Origin: Pseudomonas sediminis
GTDB lineage: Bacteria; Pseudomonadota; Gammaproteobacteria; Pseudomonadales; Pseudomonadaceae
Direction of reading: 5' to 3'
DNA length: 64,000 nucleotides
Assembly (NCBI RefSeq): GCF_039555755.1
Contig: NZ_CP154631.1
Span: forward strand, 62,001 to 126,000
This document shows, piece by piece, positions 39,841 to 48,214 of the stretch. Under the pieces are notes generated by a model that was given only the letters and a program-made list of their open reading frames with translations, searched no databases and had not been told where the DNA came from. Made by a program: the position numbers and the translations under genes. Numbering within the stretch: the stretch's first letter is position 1; the number at the start of each line of letters is the position of its first letter.

Positions 39841-40266
39841 TCAGCCGTATCTGACGCCAGTCAGACGCTCGGCTACCGACCATAGGCGCGCCGCAGCGTC
39901 CGCATCGGCTGCCGCATCCGGCACCTTGGCCAGGCCTAGCGGGCCGCGTTTTTCCTCTTCGCCGGTCGTGCCGTAATAACGACCGCCCTCGGCTTCGGCC
40001 GCCGTCGCCGCGAACAGCGATGACAGCGCACCTTGCGCTGCCGAGTGATACACGTCGCGGTCCTTCGCCCACTCGCGGACGAACTCGCTTTCCAGTCCAG
40101 GCCCGCGTTTGACCAGCTCGGTGACAGCCACGCCAGGATGCGCAGCGACGCTGCGGATGCCCCAGTCATTGGCCAAACTGCGCCGTTGCAACTCGAAGGC
40201 CAACATCAGGCAGGCAAGCTTCGACTGGGCGTAGGCGATCGCAGCAGCCTGCGCCGGCCACGGCAT
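39841..40266 (-). pseudogene. Short-chain dehydrogenase remnant (5' end missing)
   Basis: The frame begins in the middle of an SDR at the active-site YxxxK helix (IAYAQSKLACLMLAFEL) and continues to a normal SDR C-terminus (AAHPGVAVTELVKRG, GGRYYGTTG). About the first half, including the Rossmann glycine motif, is missing. The nominal ATG at 40266 lies in the antisense of the neighbouring LysR remnant, so real SDR homology ends near 40245. A non-functional fragment is the likely reading. Confidence 0.85.
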
Positions 40267-40468
40267 TCTCTACACCTTCGAGGAATACATCGCAGCGCCC
40301 CTGGCCAACGGCCAACTGCAACCCTTCATGCAGGACTGGTGGCAGCACTTCAACGGCCCGTACCTGTACTACCACAGCAGGCGCCAGGTGCCGGCGCCGC
40401 TGCGTGCCTTCGTCGACTACGTGAAGGACTTGAACAACGCCGACCATTGGTCTCAAAGCCCGATATAG
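40238..40468 (+). pseudogene. LysR-family regulator remnant (5' end missing)
   Basis: In the frame ending at TAG 40466-40468 the translation reads AAACAGHGILYTFEEYIAAP, then LANGQLQPFMQDWW, YYHSRRQVPAPLRAFVDYVK. This is the last 70 residues or so of a LysR effector-binding domain. No start codon or helix-turn-helix is present; upstream sequence is the SDR remnant on the other strand. It is a broken gene. Confidence 0.85.
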
Positions 40469-40544
40469 AGCGGCCGCCAATACCCAAGCAAGGCGCTGGG
40501 AGATTATAATTGCGCGCTTGCTTCCCCCCTCCTCTAGGTCACTC

Positions 40545-41744
40545 ATGAACAGCTCTGCATCAGGCGCCGCGACCACTCTGTCGCCGGGCGCGATCCTTCT
40601 CATTCAACTCGCCCTGGCCCTTGGCGGCTTCGCCATCGGCACCGGCGAGTTCGCCATCATGGGCCTGATGCCCAACGTCGCCGCCGACCTTGGCGTCAGC
40701 GAGCCGCAAGTCGGCCACGTGATCAGCGCTTACGCCCTCGGCGTGGTGGTCGGTGCACCGGTGCTGGCCCTGCTCGGCGCGCGCCTGCCACGGCGCATCC
40801 TGCTGCTGTTGCTGATGGGCTGCTTCGCCCTCGGCAACTTCGCCAGCGCTCTGGCACCCAGTTATGAGCCGCTGCTGATTTTCCGCTTCATCGCCGGCCT
40901 GCCGCATGGCGCCTATTTCGGCATCGCTATGTTGGTGGCGGCCTCCATGGCGCCGCCGCACAAACGCGCCAAGGCGGTGAGCCGGGTGCTGGCCGGCCTG
41001 ACCGTGGCCATCCTGATCGGCAACCCGCTGGCCACCTGGCTCGGCCAATTCATGAGCTGGCGCTACGCCTTTGCCCTGGTCGGCATCATCGCCATCACCA
41101 CCATCGCCATGGTCGCGATCTTCCTCCCGGCTGACGCCAACGAGCAGCGCAGCAGCCCATCGGGCGAGTTGCGCGCCTTCAACCGCGCGCCGATCTGGCT
41201 GGCCCTGGGCATCGGCTCGATCGGTTTCGCCGGGATGTTCTGCGTGTTCAGCTACATGGCGCCAACCCTGCTTCATGTCACCCAGGTCGGCCCCGGTTGG
41301 ATTCCTCTGGCAATGGGCGTATTCGGCGCCGGCTGCATCGTCGGCAACAGTGCCGGAGGCTGGCTGTTCGACCGCCTGCGCCTGCGCGCCGTGGCCTGGA
41401 TTCTGGCCTGGAGCACACTGGTGCTGCTGGTCTTCCCGTTCGCCGCGCACAGCCTGTGGACGATCCTGCCGGCGATCTTCGCCCTCGGCACCATGATCGC
41501 CCTCGGCCCGGCGCTGCAGACCCATTTGATGGACGTTGCCACGGGCGCGCAGACACTCGCTGCCGCGTCCAACCACGCCGCGTTCAACGTCGCCAACGCG
41601 CTGGGCCCCTGGCTCGGCGGCCTGGCCATCAGCGCCGGTATGGACTGGACGGTGACCGGCTACATCGGTGCTGCGACGGCGATCGGCGGCCTGCTTTTGT
41701 TTGCCTGGGCGTGGCAAGTGCAGCAGAAAAACGCAGCGATCTGA
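40545..41744 (+). CDS. MFS efflux transporter, AraJ/YdhP type
   Basis: This 399-aa protein has 12 hydrophobic segments. The segment FAIGTGEFAIMGLMPNVAADLGVS and the loop-2 pattern near LGARLPRRILL are typical of drug:proton antiporters of the DHA1 family (AraJ, YdhP, arabinose or drug efflux). The ATG at 40545 with an AGG element is preferred to a TTG 27 nt upstream. Substrate unknown. Confidence 0.9.
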   Translation: MNSSASGAATTLSPGAILLIQLALALGGFAIGTGEFAIMGLMPNVAADLGVSEPQVGHVISAYALGVVVGAPVLALLGARLPRRILLLLLMGCFALGNFASALAPSYEPLLIFRFIAGLPHGAYFGIAMLVAASMAPPHKRAKAVSRVLAGLTVAILIGNPLATWLGQFMSWRYAFALVGIIAITTIAMVAIFLPADANEQRSSPSGELRAFNRAPIWLALGIGSIGFAGMFCVFSYMAPTLLHVTQVGPGWIPLAMGVFGAGCIVGNSAGGWLFDRLRLRAVAWILAWSTLVLLVFPFAAHSLWTILPAIFALGTMIALGPALQTHLMDVATGAQTLAAASNHAAFNVANALGPWLGGLAISAGMDWTVTGYIGAATAIGGLLLFAWAWQVQQKNAAI

Positions 41745-41809
41745 ACAGGTGCGTGAGGTGACTCGGGCAAGGTATCTTCTACCTCCCGAGCCACCAACGA
41801 ACCCGCCCG

Positions 41810-42367
41810 ATGATTGTTCAGCGTTTACGCATCGCCCTGATCGCCACCACCTTGTTCACCGCCCTGAACGCCCACGCACAGGTGGAAGTCGAAGCCAATG
41901 CCGGCATGCTGGCGGCAAAGATTTCCGAAGAGATCGTTCCAGGCGACTACGAAAAACTGCTGCAGGGTTTGCGTGCCAATCCAGGCCAGCACAAACGCAA
42001 GATCGTCCTGCTCGACAGCATCGGCGGCAGCGCCCCGGAGGCCATCCGCATGGGTCGCCTGCTGCGCGAAACCGGCTTCGAGGCGCTGGTGCCTTCAGGC
42101 GGCATGTGTCAGGGCAGCTGCATCTATTTGCTGGCGGCTGGCAGCAAACGCACGCTCAACGGCCACGTTGCCCTGCGCCGTCCACCCTTCCCCGCTGGCG
42201 ACTCGGCATTGGCGCAGGCCGCCCATGGCAGCCAAGCGTTCAGCCCGGCCAAGTACTTTCGCGACATGGGCGTCGACGTAAGCCTGGCCGAAGCGATCTA
42301 CCAGGCCCCGCCAGGTCGCTTGCGCCTGCTGAGCCAGGATGATTTGCGACGCTATCGGCTGAAATAG
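41810..42367 (+). CDS. Periplasmic ClpP-fold protein (COG3904-like)
   Basis: This 185-aa protein has a signal peptide ending LNAHAQ at about residue 24. The following domain has the ClpP/crotonase pattern: IVLLDSIGGSAPEAIRMGRLL (strand plus helix) and PSGGMCQGSCIYLLAAGSKR, where a Ser sits between two Cys at the position of the ClpP nucleophile. Whether it is a protease is unknown. A strong terminator follows. Confidence 0.75.
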   Translation: MIVQRLRIALIATTLFTALNAHAQVEVEANAGMLAAKISEEIVPGDYEKLLQGLRANPGQHKRKIVLLDSIGGSAPEAIRMGRLLRETGFEALVPSGGMCQGSCIYLLAAGSKRTLNGHVALRRPPFPAGDSALAQAAHGSQAFSPAKYFRDMGVDVSLAEAIYQAPPGRLRLLSQDDLRRYRLK

Positions 42368-42387
42368 CGATACGGTCTTGCGGGGAT

Positions 42388-42422
42388 AAAGCCCCGGCAT
42401 CGCGCGATGCCGGGGCTTTTTT
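42388..42422 (+). terminator. Rho-independent terminator
   Basis: The stem AAGCCCCGGCATCGC / GCGATGCCGGGGCTT is followed by TTTT on the plus strand after the ClpP-fold gene. Confidence 0.92.
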
Positions 42423-42530
42423 CAGATTCTTAGCAATCTCGTAGAGGGATGTCCATGGCACACCGGGCTGCCAATTAAGTGTTAGCTGGTGATGACTTGG
42501 CATTCTCCATTAACGCGCCGCCTGACCTGA

Positions 42531-43185
42531 TGGGTTTCGCCCCTTACGGGCGAGTCACTTTCTCTTGCTTGCCCAAGAGAAAGTAACCAAAGAGAAGGGC
42601 ACCCCACCATCCGGCCCCGGCTACGCCGGGGTTCCCTCGCTCCATCACCACTCCAGGGGCACGCCGTGAAGGGCCATCCCTGGCCCATCACGGCTCTCGC
42701 GACATCCATGTCGCTCAACCCCTTCCACGGTGATTCTACTCGGCCTCCTGAAGGGGACTTGGGCGTCGTCTGTGAGATCGCACTTCAAGAGCAAAAGCCA
42801 AACGCTGCCGACGTTGGTCTTCCAGAGATGTCGCAAGCTCGCGACCTGGTCCCCTTCAGGAGGCCGAGTGGAGGTGTTGCATAGGGGGATGAGCCGCATG
42901 GATGCGGCGAAAGGCTTAAAGGGCCATGGACGGCCCTTGTAAGCCGGCCCCCGGAGCGGAGCCGGAGCGAGGAAACGCAGCGAAGCGGAGTAACAGCCGC
43001 AGGCTAGCCCGTAGGGTGAGCAAAGCGAATCAAGTTTCGCGTAGCGAAACCCGGATGTCGGGGTGCCCTTCTTTGGCACACCTTTCTTGGGCAAGCAAAG
43101 AAACGTAGCGCAGTAACAGCCGCAGGCTGGCCCGAAGGGTGAGCGTAGCGAATCAAGGTGTGGCGCCCGTAAGGGGCGCAACCCA
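42531..43185. repeat. Large non-coding element with long terminal inverted repeats
   Basis: The outer arms TGGGTTTCGCCCCTTACGGG (from 42531) and the complement ending 43185 match at 21 of 22 positions. Next, 42557-42614 pairs imperfectly with 43051-43106. Nested inside are a 21-bp perfect inverted repeat (42738-42758 with 42849-42869), GCGACATCCATGTCGC (42699-42714), and a 46-bp direct repeat (42989-43034 and 43112-43157). Frames here are only fragments without family resemblance. The rest of the 42423-43301 gap shows no gene. Confidence 0.75.
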
Positions 43186-43301
43186 AACGTTCAGTGGGCT
43201 CGGTAATGGATAGTGCTAAGCCCGTGAGCAATACGCACACAAACTTAGCAGTCCAGTATCAACTCGCACTTTCCCCAAACTAGGCAAAGAACCTTTTCTC
43301 A

Positions 43302-44603
43302 TCAGAACAGGAAGGTCAGTGCCAGGTTGAACAGCATCGCCGCAACGAAGCCAATGGGCGCGGCGCGCAGCAGCAGCTGCGAGAACAGGGTCGAGCGAAC
43401 CTTGTCGTCCGTGCAGGAGCCCAGCAGCAGACTGCCGCCGGAGGAGAACGGCGAGATCGAGGTAGCCTGGGCACCGACCACGATGGCGATGAAGAGGATC
43501 ATCGGATCGATCGACATCGACGCCGAAAGCGGCAGCACCATGGGAAACAACGCCGGCGTCACGACGCCGAGCGTACTGGCGAAGATCGACATCAGCGCAG
43601 CCACCACGCCGAAGGCCACCGGGATCATCAACGGCGGGATATTGCCGCCGATCCAGGACGCCAGGGCGTCGATGGTGCCGGCCTTGATCGCGACGGTAAT
43701 CAGCATGCCGACGCCGCAGATCATGATCAACGTGGCCCAGGGCACCGAGGCGATGGCCTTGCGCTCGTCACCGAGCTTGAGCAACAGGGCGATCACCGAG
43801 AACACGCTGGCGATCAGGCCGATGTCCACCTTGCTGTTGATGAACTTGATCGTGGCATTGTCCGGGAAGGCCAGCAGCGCCAGCGGTGCAGCGAGCACCA
43901 GCACCATCATCAGCACGGTCAGCAGCAGGGTCAGCTTTTGCTCGCGGTTGAAGGCCTCCGGCAGATCGGCGGCGAGTACCGCGTTCTTCAGATTGCGGCC
44001 ATGGCCACCGAGGAAGACGAAGGCAGAAATCACCAGCACCGGGATGATCGCCGTGCTGGCGAAGATCGCCAGGGCATTCACGAAAGCCTCGCTTTCGGGC
44101 ATGCCGGCGCCGGTCATCAGGCCTCGGAAGATGATGCCGCTCTGACTGGAAACGAAGTTCGCCCCGGCCAGCGCGCCGTAGTTCACCGCCATACCACCGA
44201 GAATCAGGCTCATGCCAGTGCGCTGGCACAGCAGCAGGGTCAGCGGCGCCATGAAGGCCAGCACGGTGTAGTAACCGGCGCCCATGGCGGCGATCACCCC
44301 CGAGGTCAGCAAAATGGCATAGGGCAGCATGTGCGGCACGCCACGGCAGCGATACAGCAGATGCCCGGCGAGTTTTTCCAGGGTGCCGTTGACGGTGGCG
44401 AAGCTGTAGAACAGGCAGACCGAAAAGATCACGAAGAAGATCTTCAGCGGCCACATATTGATGATGTCGCCCGGGCTCATGCCCATGCCAAAACAGCCCA
44501 GCAGGTAGGCGAAGGCAATGGCGAACAGGCCGATGTTGATCTTGGTGGTATACCCCAGCGCGACGGCGAGGACGATCGCGGCGACGACGAGCAAGCTCAT
44601 CAT
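43302..44603 (-). CDS. MatC-like dicarboxylate/SLC13-type permease
   Basis: This 433-aa protein has about 12 hydrophobic segments and a MatC N-terminal-type domain (INIGLFAIAFAYLLGC, ILLTSGVIAAMGAGYYTVL). A Ser/Thr-rich reentrant signature near the C-terminus reads VGAQATSISPFSSGGSLLLG. It should import a di- or tricarboxylate. The ATG at 44603 is used, though its AAAGGAG site is about 12 nt away; the longer frame upstream has no homology. A Crc-type motif overlaps the leader. It lies 40 bp after the amidohydrolase gene. Confidence 0.82.
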   Translation of the reverse strand: MMSLLVVAAIVLAVALGYTTKINIGLFAIAFAYLLGCFGMGMSPGDIINMWPLKIFFVIFSVCLFYSFATVNGTLEKLAGHLLYRCRGVPHMLPYAILLTSGVIAAMGAGYYTVLAFMAPLTLLLCQRTGMSLILGGMAVNYGALAGANFVSSQSGIIFRGLMTGAGMPESEAFVNALAIFASTAIIPVLVISAFVFLGGHGRNLKNAVLAADLPEAFNREQKLTLLLTVLMMVLVLAAPLALLAFPDNATIKFINSKVDIGLIASVFSVIALLLKLGDERKAIASVPWATLIMICGVGMLITVAIKAGTIDALASWIGGNIPPLMIPVAFGVVAALMSIFASTLGVVTPALFPMVLPLSASMSIDPMILFIAIVVGAQATSISPFSSGGSLLLGSCTDDKVRSTLFSQLLLRAAPIGFVAAMLFNLALTFLF

Positions 44604-44619
44604 GATGGTTTGACTCCTT

Positions 44620-44627
44620 TTGTTGTT
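44620..44627 (-). promoter_or_regulatory. Crc/Hfq-type motif before the permease
   Basis: On the minus strand AACAACAA is an exact AAnAAnAA match directly upstream of the AGGAG ribosome site, the usual place for Hfq/Crc translational block. Confidence 0.65.
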
Positions 44628-44643
44628 CTGATGTGAGCAGTGG

Positions 44644-45474
44644 TTACGCTGAGGCGAAACCGAACAGGGTTGCGGGGTTGTCCACCAGAACGCGACGGCG
44701 CTCCTCGGGGTTGGGCAGCAGAGCCTCGAGCAGCGCGAATTGCTGATCGTAGCGGGTCTGCGACTCGAACTGGGTGTTGGGCCAATCGCTGCCCCAGAGG
44801 AAGCGACCGACGCCGCCACAGGCCTCACGCAGACGCGCTTCGATGGCCTGGGCACGACTCAAGTCAGACTGGCTGCGGTAGGCCGCCGACAGCTTGATCC
44901 ATACCGGCGCCTGGCCCAGCAGGTCAAAGAACACGGCATGCTGCGCAGCATCCAGTTGCACGCTCGGCGCAGGCAGGCCGAAGTGATCGATCACCACGGT
45001 GACGTCGGATTCGAGAATCGCCGGCACGATCAGCGCCAGGTCGTCGAAGCCGCGCTGGATCTCCACCTGCCAGCCTCGGCGCGCCAGACGGCGGAACAGA
45101 CCACTCCAGGCCGGGCCGGTGTAATCCTCCAGCGCCTTGCCGATCAGGTTCAGGCGCACGCCCACCACGCCGGCAGCGGCCAACTCGTCCAGCTCGGCAT
45201 CGCTGACCTGCGCATCCACCACCGCCACGCCACGCAGGCGCTCAGGGAAGCGTTGCAACGCCTCGACCATGTAGTGGTTGTCGGTGCCGAGAAAGCTGGG
45301 CTGGATCAGCACCCCCTGGGACAGGCCACAGGCGTCCAGGTGGGCCAGGTACTGCTCCACGGTGGCGTCATAGCTGGGGCTGTAGCGGCGGCCGGGAACC
45401 ATGGGCAGGTCCTGGCGAAAGATGTGCGCGTGGGTGTCGATGCCGGTGATAGCGGCATAAGGCATGGGCGTCAT
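44644..45474 (-). CDS. Amidohydrolase family (PDC lactonase-like)
   Basis: This 276-aa TIM-barrel hydrolase has the metal motif DTHAHIF near residue 13, IDHFGLPAP near 160 and WGSDWPNTQFES near 228. This pattern fits amidohydrolase-2 enzymes such as 2-pyrone-4,6-dicarboxylate lactonase. It could open a lactone or decarboxylate a cyclic acid; the exact substrate is unknown. It is transcribed together with the permease and divergent from the GntR regulator. Confidence 0.85.
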   Translation of the reverse strand: MTPMPYAAITGIDTHAHIFRQDLPMVPGRRYSPSYDATVEQYLAHLDACGLSQGVLIQPSFLGTDNHYMVEALQRFPERLRGVAVVDAQVSDAELDELAAAGVVGVRLNLIGKALEDYTGPAWSGLFRRLARRGWQVEIQRGFDDLALIVPAILESDVTVVIDHFGLPAPSVQLDAAQHAVFFDLLGQAPVWIKLSAAYRSQSDLSRAQAIEARLREACGGVGRFLWGSDWPNTQFESQTRYDQQFALLEALLPNPEERRRVLVDNPATLFGFASA

Positions 45475-45495
45475 GAAGCGATACCTCTGTCGATT

Positions 45496-45573
45496 CTTGT
45501 ACGAGCCGCCGGTACAAGCGACTCCTTCTTGTAAGTCATATATTCATATACATGACTAGATGACTAGATGACT
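45496..45573. promoter_or_regulatory. Putative GntR operator cluster
   Basis: The divergent promoter contains CTTGTAC/GTACAAG (45496-45518), the dyad AGTCAT...ATGACT (about 45535-45558) and three tandem ATGACT(AG) units from 45552 to 45573. The region is AT-rich and lies between the amidohydrolase and GntR starts. Confidence 0.5.
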
Positions 45574-45652
45574 GTATCTACAGAGATCGAGCGCTGTCAA
45601 TCTGCTGGCCAGTGGTAAAGTGACGGCCGGTCGACTTTTGGATGTGAGGTTT

Positions 45653-46390
45653 ATGAGCACCACGGCTCTGGGACAGGACGAGCGCCTGCCGCTGTATCAG
45701 CGGTTACGGGACGAAATGCTGGGCAAGATCGCCGCAGGCGAATGGCTGCCCGGCGAAGCCATCCCTACCGAAGCGGAGTTGACCCGCCATTACGGCGTGG
45801 CCATCGGCACGGTGCGCAAGGCGGTGGAAACTTTGGTCAGCGAGGGCCTGCTGCTGCGTGCTCAAGGCCGTGGCACCTTCGTGCGGCGGCCGAACTTCGA
45901 TGGCTCGCTGTTTCGCTTCTTCCGCCAGGTCAGCGCCAGCGGCCAGTCGCAGGTGCCGCAAAGCCGTATCCTCGAATGCCGTCTCGAACCGGCTGATGCT
46001 GCAGCACGCCAGGCACTGCAGCTGGCTGAGGGCGAGCGCTGCGTGTTCCTCCAGCGCCTGCGCCTGATCGACGGCCGCCCGCTGTTCCATGAACGTATCT
46101 GGCTACCGCTTTCACGCTTCGGCGCTCTGCTGGAGCTCGCGCCGGACGACTTCCCGCAATTGCTCTATCCCTTCTACGAGCAACGTTGCGGCCAGCGCAT
46201 CGCTTCGGCCCAGGAGACCCTCACCGTCTCCTGCGCCGATGCCGAACTCGCCGCCATTCTGGATGTGGCCGAGGCCAGCCCGAGCGTGGTCATCGAACGC
46301 ACCGCCTTGGGCTACGACCGCACGCCGCTGGAATATCGCCTGTCACGCGCGGCGGCGGAGAACTTCCGCTATCAGGTGGAAATCAGCTAA
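45653..46390 (+). CDS. GntR-family regulator, HutC/UTRA type
   Basis: This 245-aa regulator has an N-terminal winged helix (LPLYQRLRDEMLGKIAAGEW, GVAIGTVRKAVETLVSEGLL) and a C-terminal UTRA ligand domain (ERCVFLQRLRLIDGRPLFHERIW is typical, split here into shorter quotes: CVFLQRLRLIDG, PLFHERIWLP). It probably represses the divergent amidohydrolase-permease operon until an organic acid is present. The ATG at 45653 has GAGG 5-6 nt upstream. Confidence 0.9.
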   Translation: MSTTALGQDERLPLYQRLRDEMLGKIAAGEWLPGEAIPTEAELTRHYGVAIGTVRKAVETLVSEGLLLRAQGRGTFVRRPNFDGSLFRFFRQVSASGQSQVPQSRILECRLEPADAAARQALQLAEGERCVFLQRLRLIDGRPLFHERIWLPLSRFGALLELAPDDFPQLLYPFYEQRCGQRIASAQETLTVSCADAELAAILDVAEASPSVVIERTALGYDRTPLEYRLSRAAAENFRYQVEIS

Positions 46391-46410
46391 ACACCCGCCT
46401 CCAGATGCAA

Positions 46411-46434
46411 CACGCCCGGGCAAGCCCGGGCGTG
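46411..46434. terminator. Perfect hairpin between convergent genes
   Basis: CACGCCCGGGC and GCCCGGGCGTG flank an AA loop. There is no T tract, so termination is plausible but not proven. Confidence 0.5.
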
Positions 46435-46457
46435 AGATGCGATACAAGCTGGGTTCG

Positions 46458-47768
46458 TCAGAACAACCCGAGTACCCAGGCCGCGCCGAACAGCACCAGC
46501 GAGAAGCCCCACATCCACCACAGCGAGTAGCGGATGTGCCGGCCCAGATCCAGCCCGGCCAGACCCAGTGCCAGCCACAGCGCCGGCGAGAACGGACTGA
46601 TGAAGGTGCCGATGATGTTACCGATGGTCAGCGCATAAACCACGCTGGCCGGCTCGACGCCCTGGGCACCGACCACTTCCAGCGTTACCGGCAGCAGGCC
46701 GAAGTAGTAGGCGTCGGTGCTCAGCATCAGCTCCATTGGCAGACCGAACAGGCCCAGCACAATGTGCATCTGCCCTACCAGCGGTGCCGGTAGCACACGC
46801 GCCAGGTCCTGGGCGATGGAGGTGAGCATGCCGGTGCCGGTGAAGATGCCGAGCATCGAGCCAGCCGCCAGGATGATCATGCCCATGCTCAGGGCAGCCG
46901 GGGCATGCGCCGAGATACGCTGCATCTGCGCCTTGCCGCCCGGGTAGTTGATCAGCAGCGCCAGGCACAGGCCGATCATGAAGATGTAGCCGGCCGGCAG
47001 CACGCCTGAGAACAGCGATACCAGCACCGCCAGGAACAGTGCGGCGTTGGCCCAGAGCAGGCGCGGGCGCTCCAACTCGCGCTCCTCGGCGCTTGGCTCA
47101 TGCAAGTCAGTACTGGTTTCCACCAGTACACCTTCATCCCCGCTCCTGCCGGCGGCGATGCGACGTTGCTCACGCCAGCCCAGCAGCGCCGCCAGGGCCA
47201 CCAGCAGCACCACACCGATGCCCTGCACGGCAATCAGTGGACGCCACAGTTCGGTAACCTCGATGCCGGTCACGGCCGAGGCACGGCCCAGCGGCCCGGC
47301 CCAGGGCAACATGTTGAAGATACCGGCGCCGATCGCCAGCAACAGCAGCATCAGGTACGGGCTCATGCGCAACTGCTTGTACAGCGGCAGCAAGGCGGGA
47401 ACGGTAAGCAGGAAGGTGGTGGCACCAGCGCCGTCGAGGTGCGCCAACATGCCGATCACCGCCGTGGCGACGGTTACCGCGATCACGTTGCCGCGGGTCA
47501 GGCGCACCATGCCATTGATCAGGGGCCTAAACAGGCCTGTGTCCTGCAGCACGCCGAAAAAGGTGATGGCAAACACGAACATAGTGGCAATCGCCGTCAC
47601 GCGGCCGATGCCATCGGTGAAGAAACCGGAAATCGCCTCTGGGCCAAAGCCCGCGGCCAGAGCGCCCAAAAGCGGCACCACGATCAATGGCAGAACAGGC
47701 GACATGCGCCCGATAAGCAGCAGCACAACCAGGCTGCAGATGGTCAACAGGCCAATCAAGGTCAACAA
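46458..47768 (-). CDS. CitMHS-family citrate/organic-acid:metal symporter
   Basis: This 436-aa protein has 11-12 hydrophobic segments and CitMHS signatures: ITFFGVLQDTGLFRPLINGM, AHLDGAGATTFLLTVPALLP, and FGLPMELMLSTDAYYFGLLP near the C-terminus. The family imports citrate complexed to magnesium or calcium. The best start is TTG at 47768 with GGAG 8 nt upstream. It is convergent with the GntR gene and probably part of the same organic-acid island. Confidence 0.9.
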   Translation of the reverse strand: MLTLIGLLTICSLVVLLLIGRMSPVLPLIVVPLLGALAAGFGPEAISGFFTDGIGRVTAIATMFVFAITFFGVLQDTGLFRPLINGMVRLTRGNVIAVTVATAVIGMLAHLDGAGATTFLLTVPALLPLYKQLRMSPYLMLLLLAIGAGIFNMLPWAGPLGRASAVTGIEVTELWRPLIAVQGIGVVLLVALAALLGWREQRRIAAGRSGDEGVLVETSTDLHEPSAEERELERPRLLWANAALFLAVLVSLFSGVLPAGYIFMIGLCLALLINYPGGKAQMQRISAHAPAALSMGMIILAAGSMLGIFTGTGMLTSIAQDLARVLPAPLVGQMHIVLGLFGLPMELMLSTDAYYFGLLPVTLEVVGAQGVEPASVVYALTIGNIIGTFISPFSPALWLALGLAGLDLGRHIRYSLWWMWGFSLVLFGAAWVLGLF

Positions 47769-47782
47769 ACCGCTTTCTCCTC

Positions 47783-47790
47783 TTTTTCTT
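47783..47790 (-). promoter_or_regulatory. Crc/Hfq-type motif before the citrate transporter
   Basis: The minus strand reads AAGAAAAA, an AAnAAnAA match a few bases upstream of GAGGAG. This is the expected position for catabolite repression by Hfq/Crc. Confidence 0.55.
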
Positions 47791-47914
47791 GTAAAGCACG
47801 CAAAAGGCGCGTGCGGAGGCTAAGAGGCGAACCTTTCAAAAACCTTTAAGCGGCGAACATGCGCGATGGCAAATGTCAGGGAATATGTCTCGGAGTAGGG
47901 GCGACAGCGCTGCC

Positions 47915-48214
47915 ATGACTACCGCAGAACGCGGCGCAGGGGTCTATGCGACCAGTGTGCTGATCAGCGAAAACGGTTACCCGCATGACAGCGAATTGCT
48001 CGAAGGCTATGCCCGTGAACTGTCCCTCGGGGTGTTGATGACCAACCACGGGGGTCCGTCCGGCGGCTGGGCCTGCGCCGGGCGCAGCGCGTTCTGGGCG
48101 CCCGGTGGGCAGCAGGTGGTAAGCGCGGTCGGCACGGGTGACTGCCTGGTGATCGCGCGCCGTCGCCAAGGCATCTGGCAAGGTCAGATGCAGGAGTTGT
48201 CGCTGGACGACTGA
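47915..48214 (+). pseudogene. Carbon-nitrogen hydrolase (nitrilase) remnant, C-terminal third
   Basis: The translation VYATSVLISENGYPHDSELL, then LGVLMTNHGGPSGGW, GRSAFWAPGGQQVVS and GTGDCLVIARR matches the end of nitrilase-superfamily enzymes. The catalytic Glu, Lys and Cys regions, roughly the first 150 residues, are absent, so it cannot be active. Homology begins abruptly near 47920. It abuts the DUF3087 stop. Confidence 0.8.

Noticed and set aside
42645..43181. Short open frames in the 655-bp repeat element
   Set aside because: They read through inverted repeats in both strands, have no family resemblance, and repeat internal phrases as the DNA repeats do.
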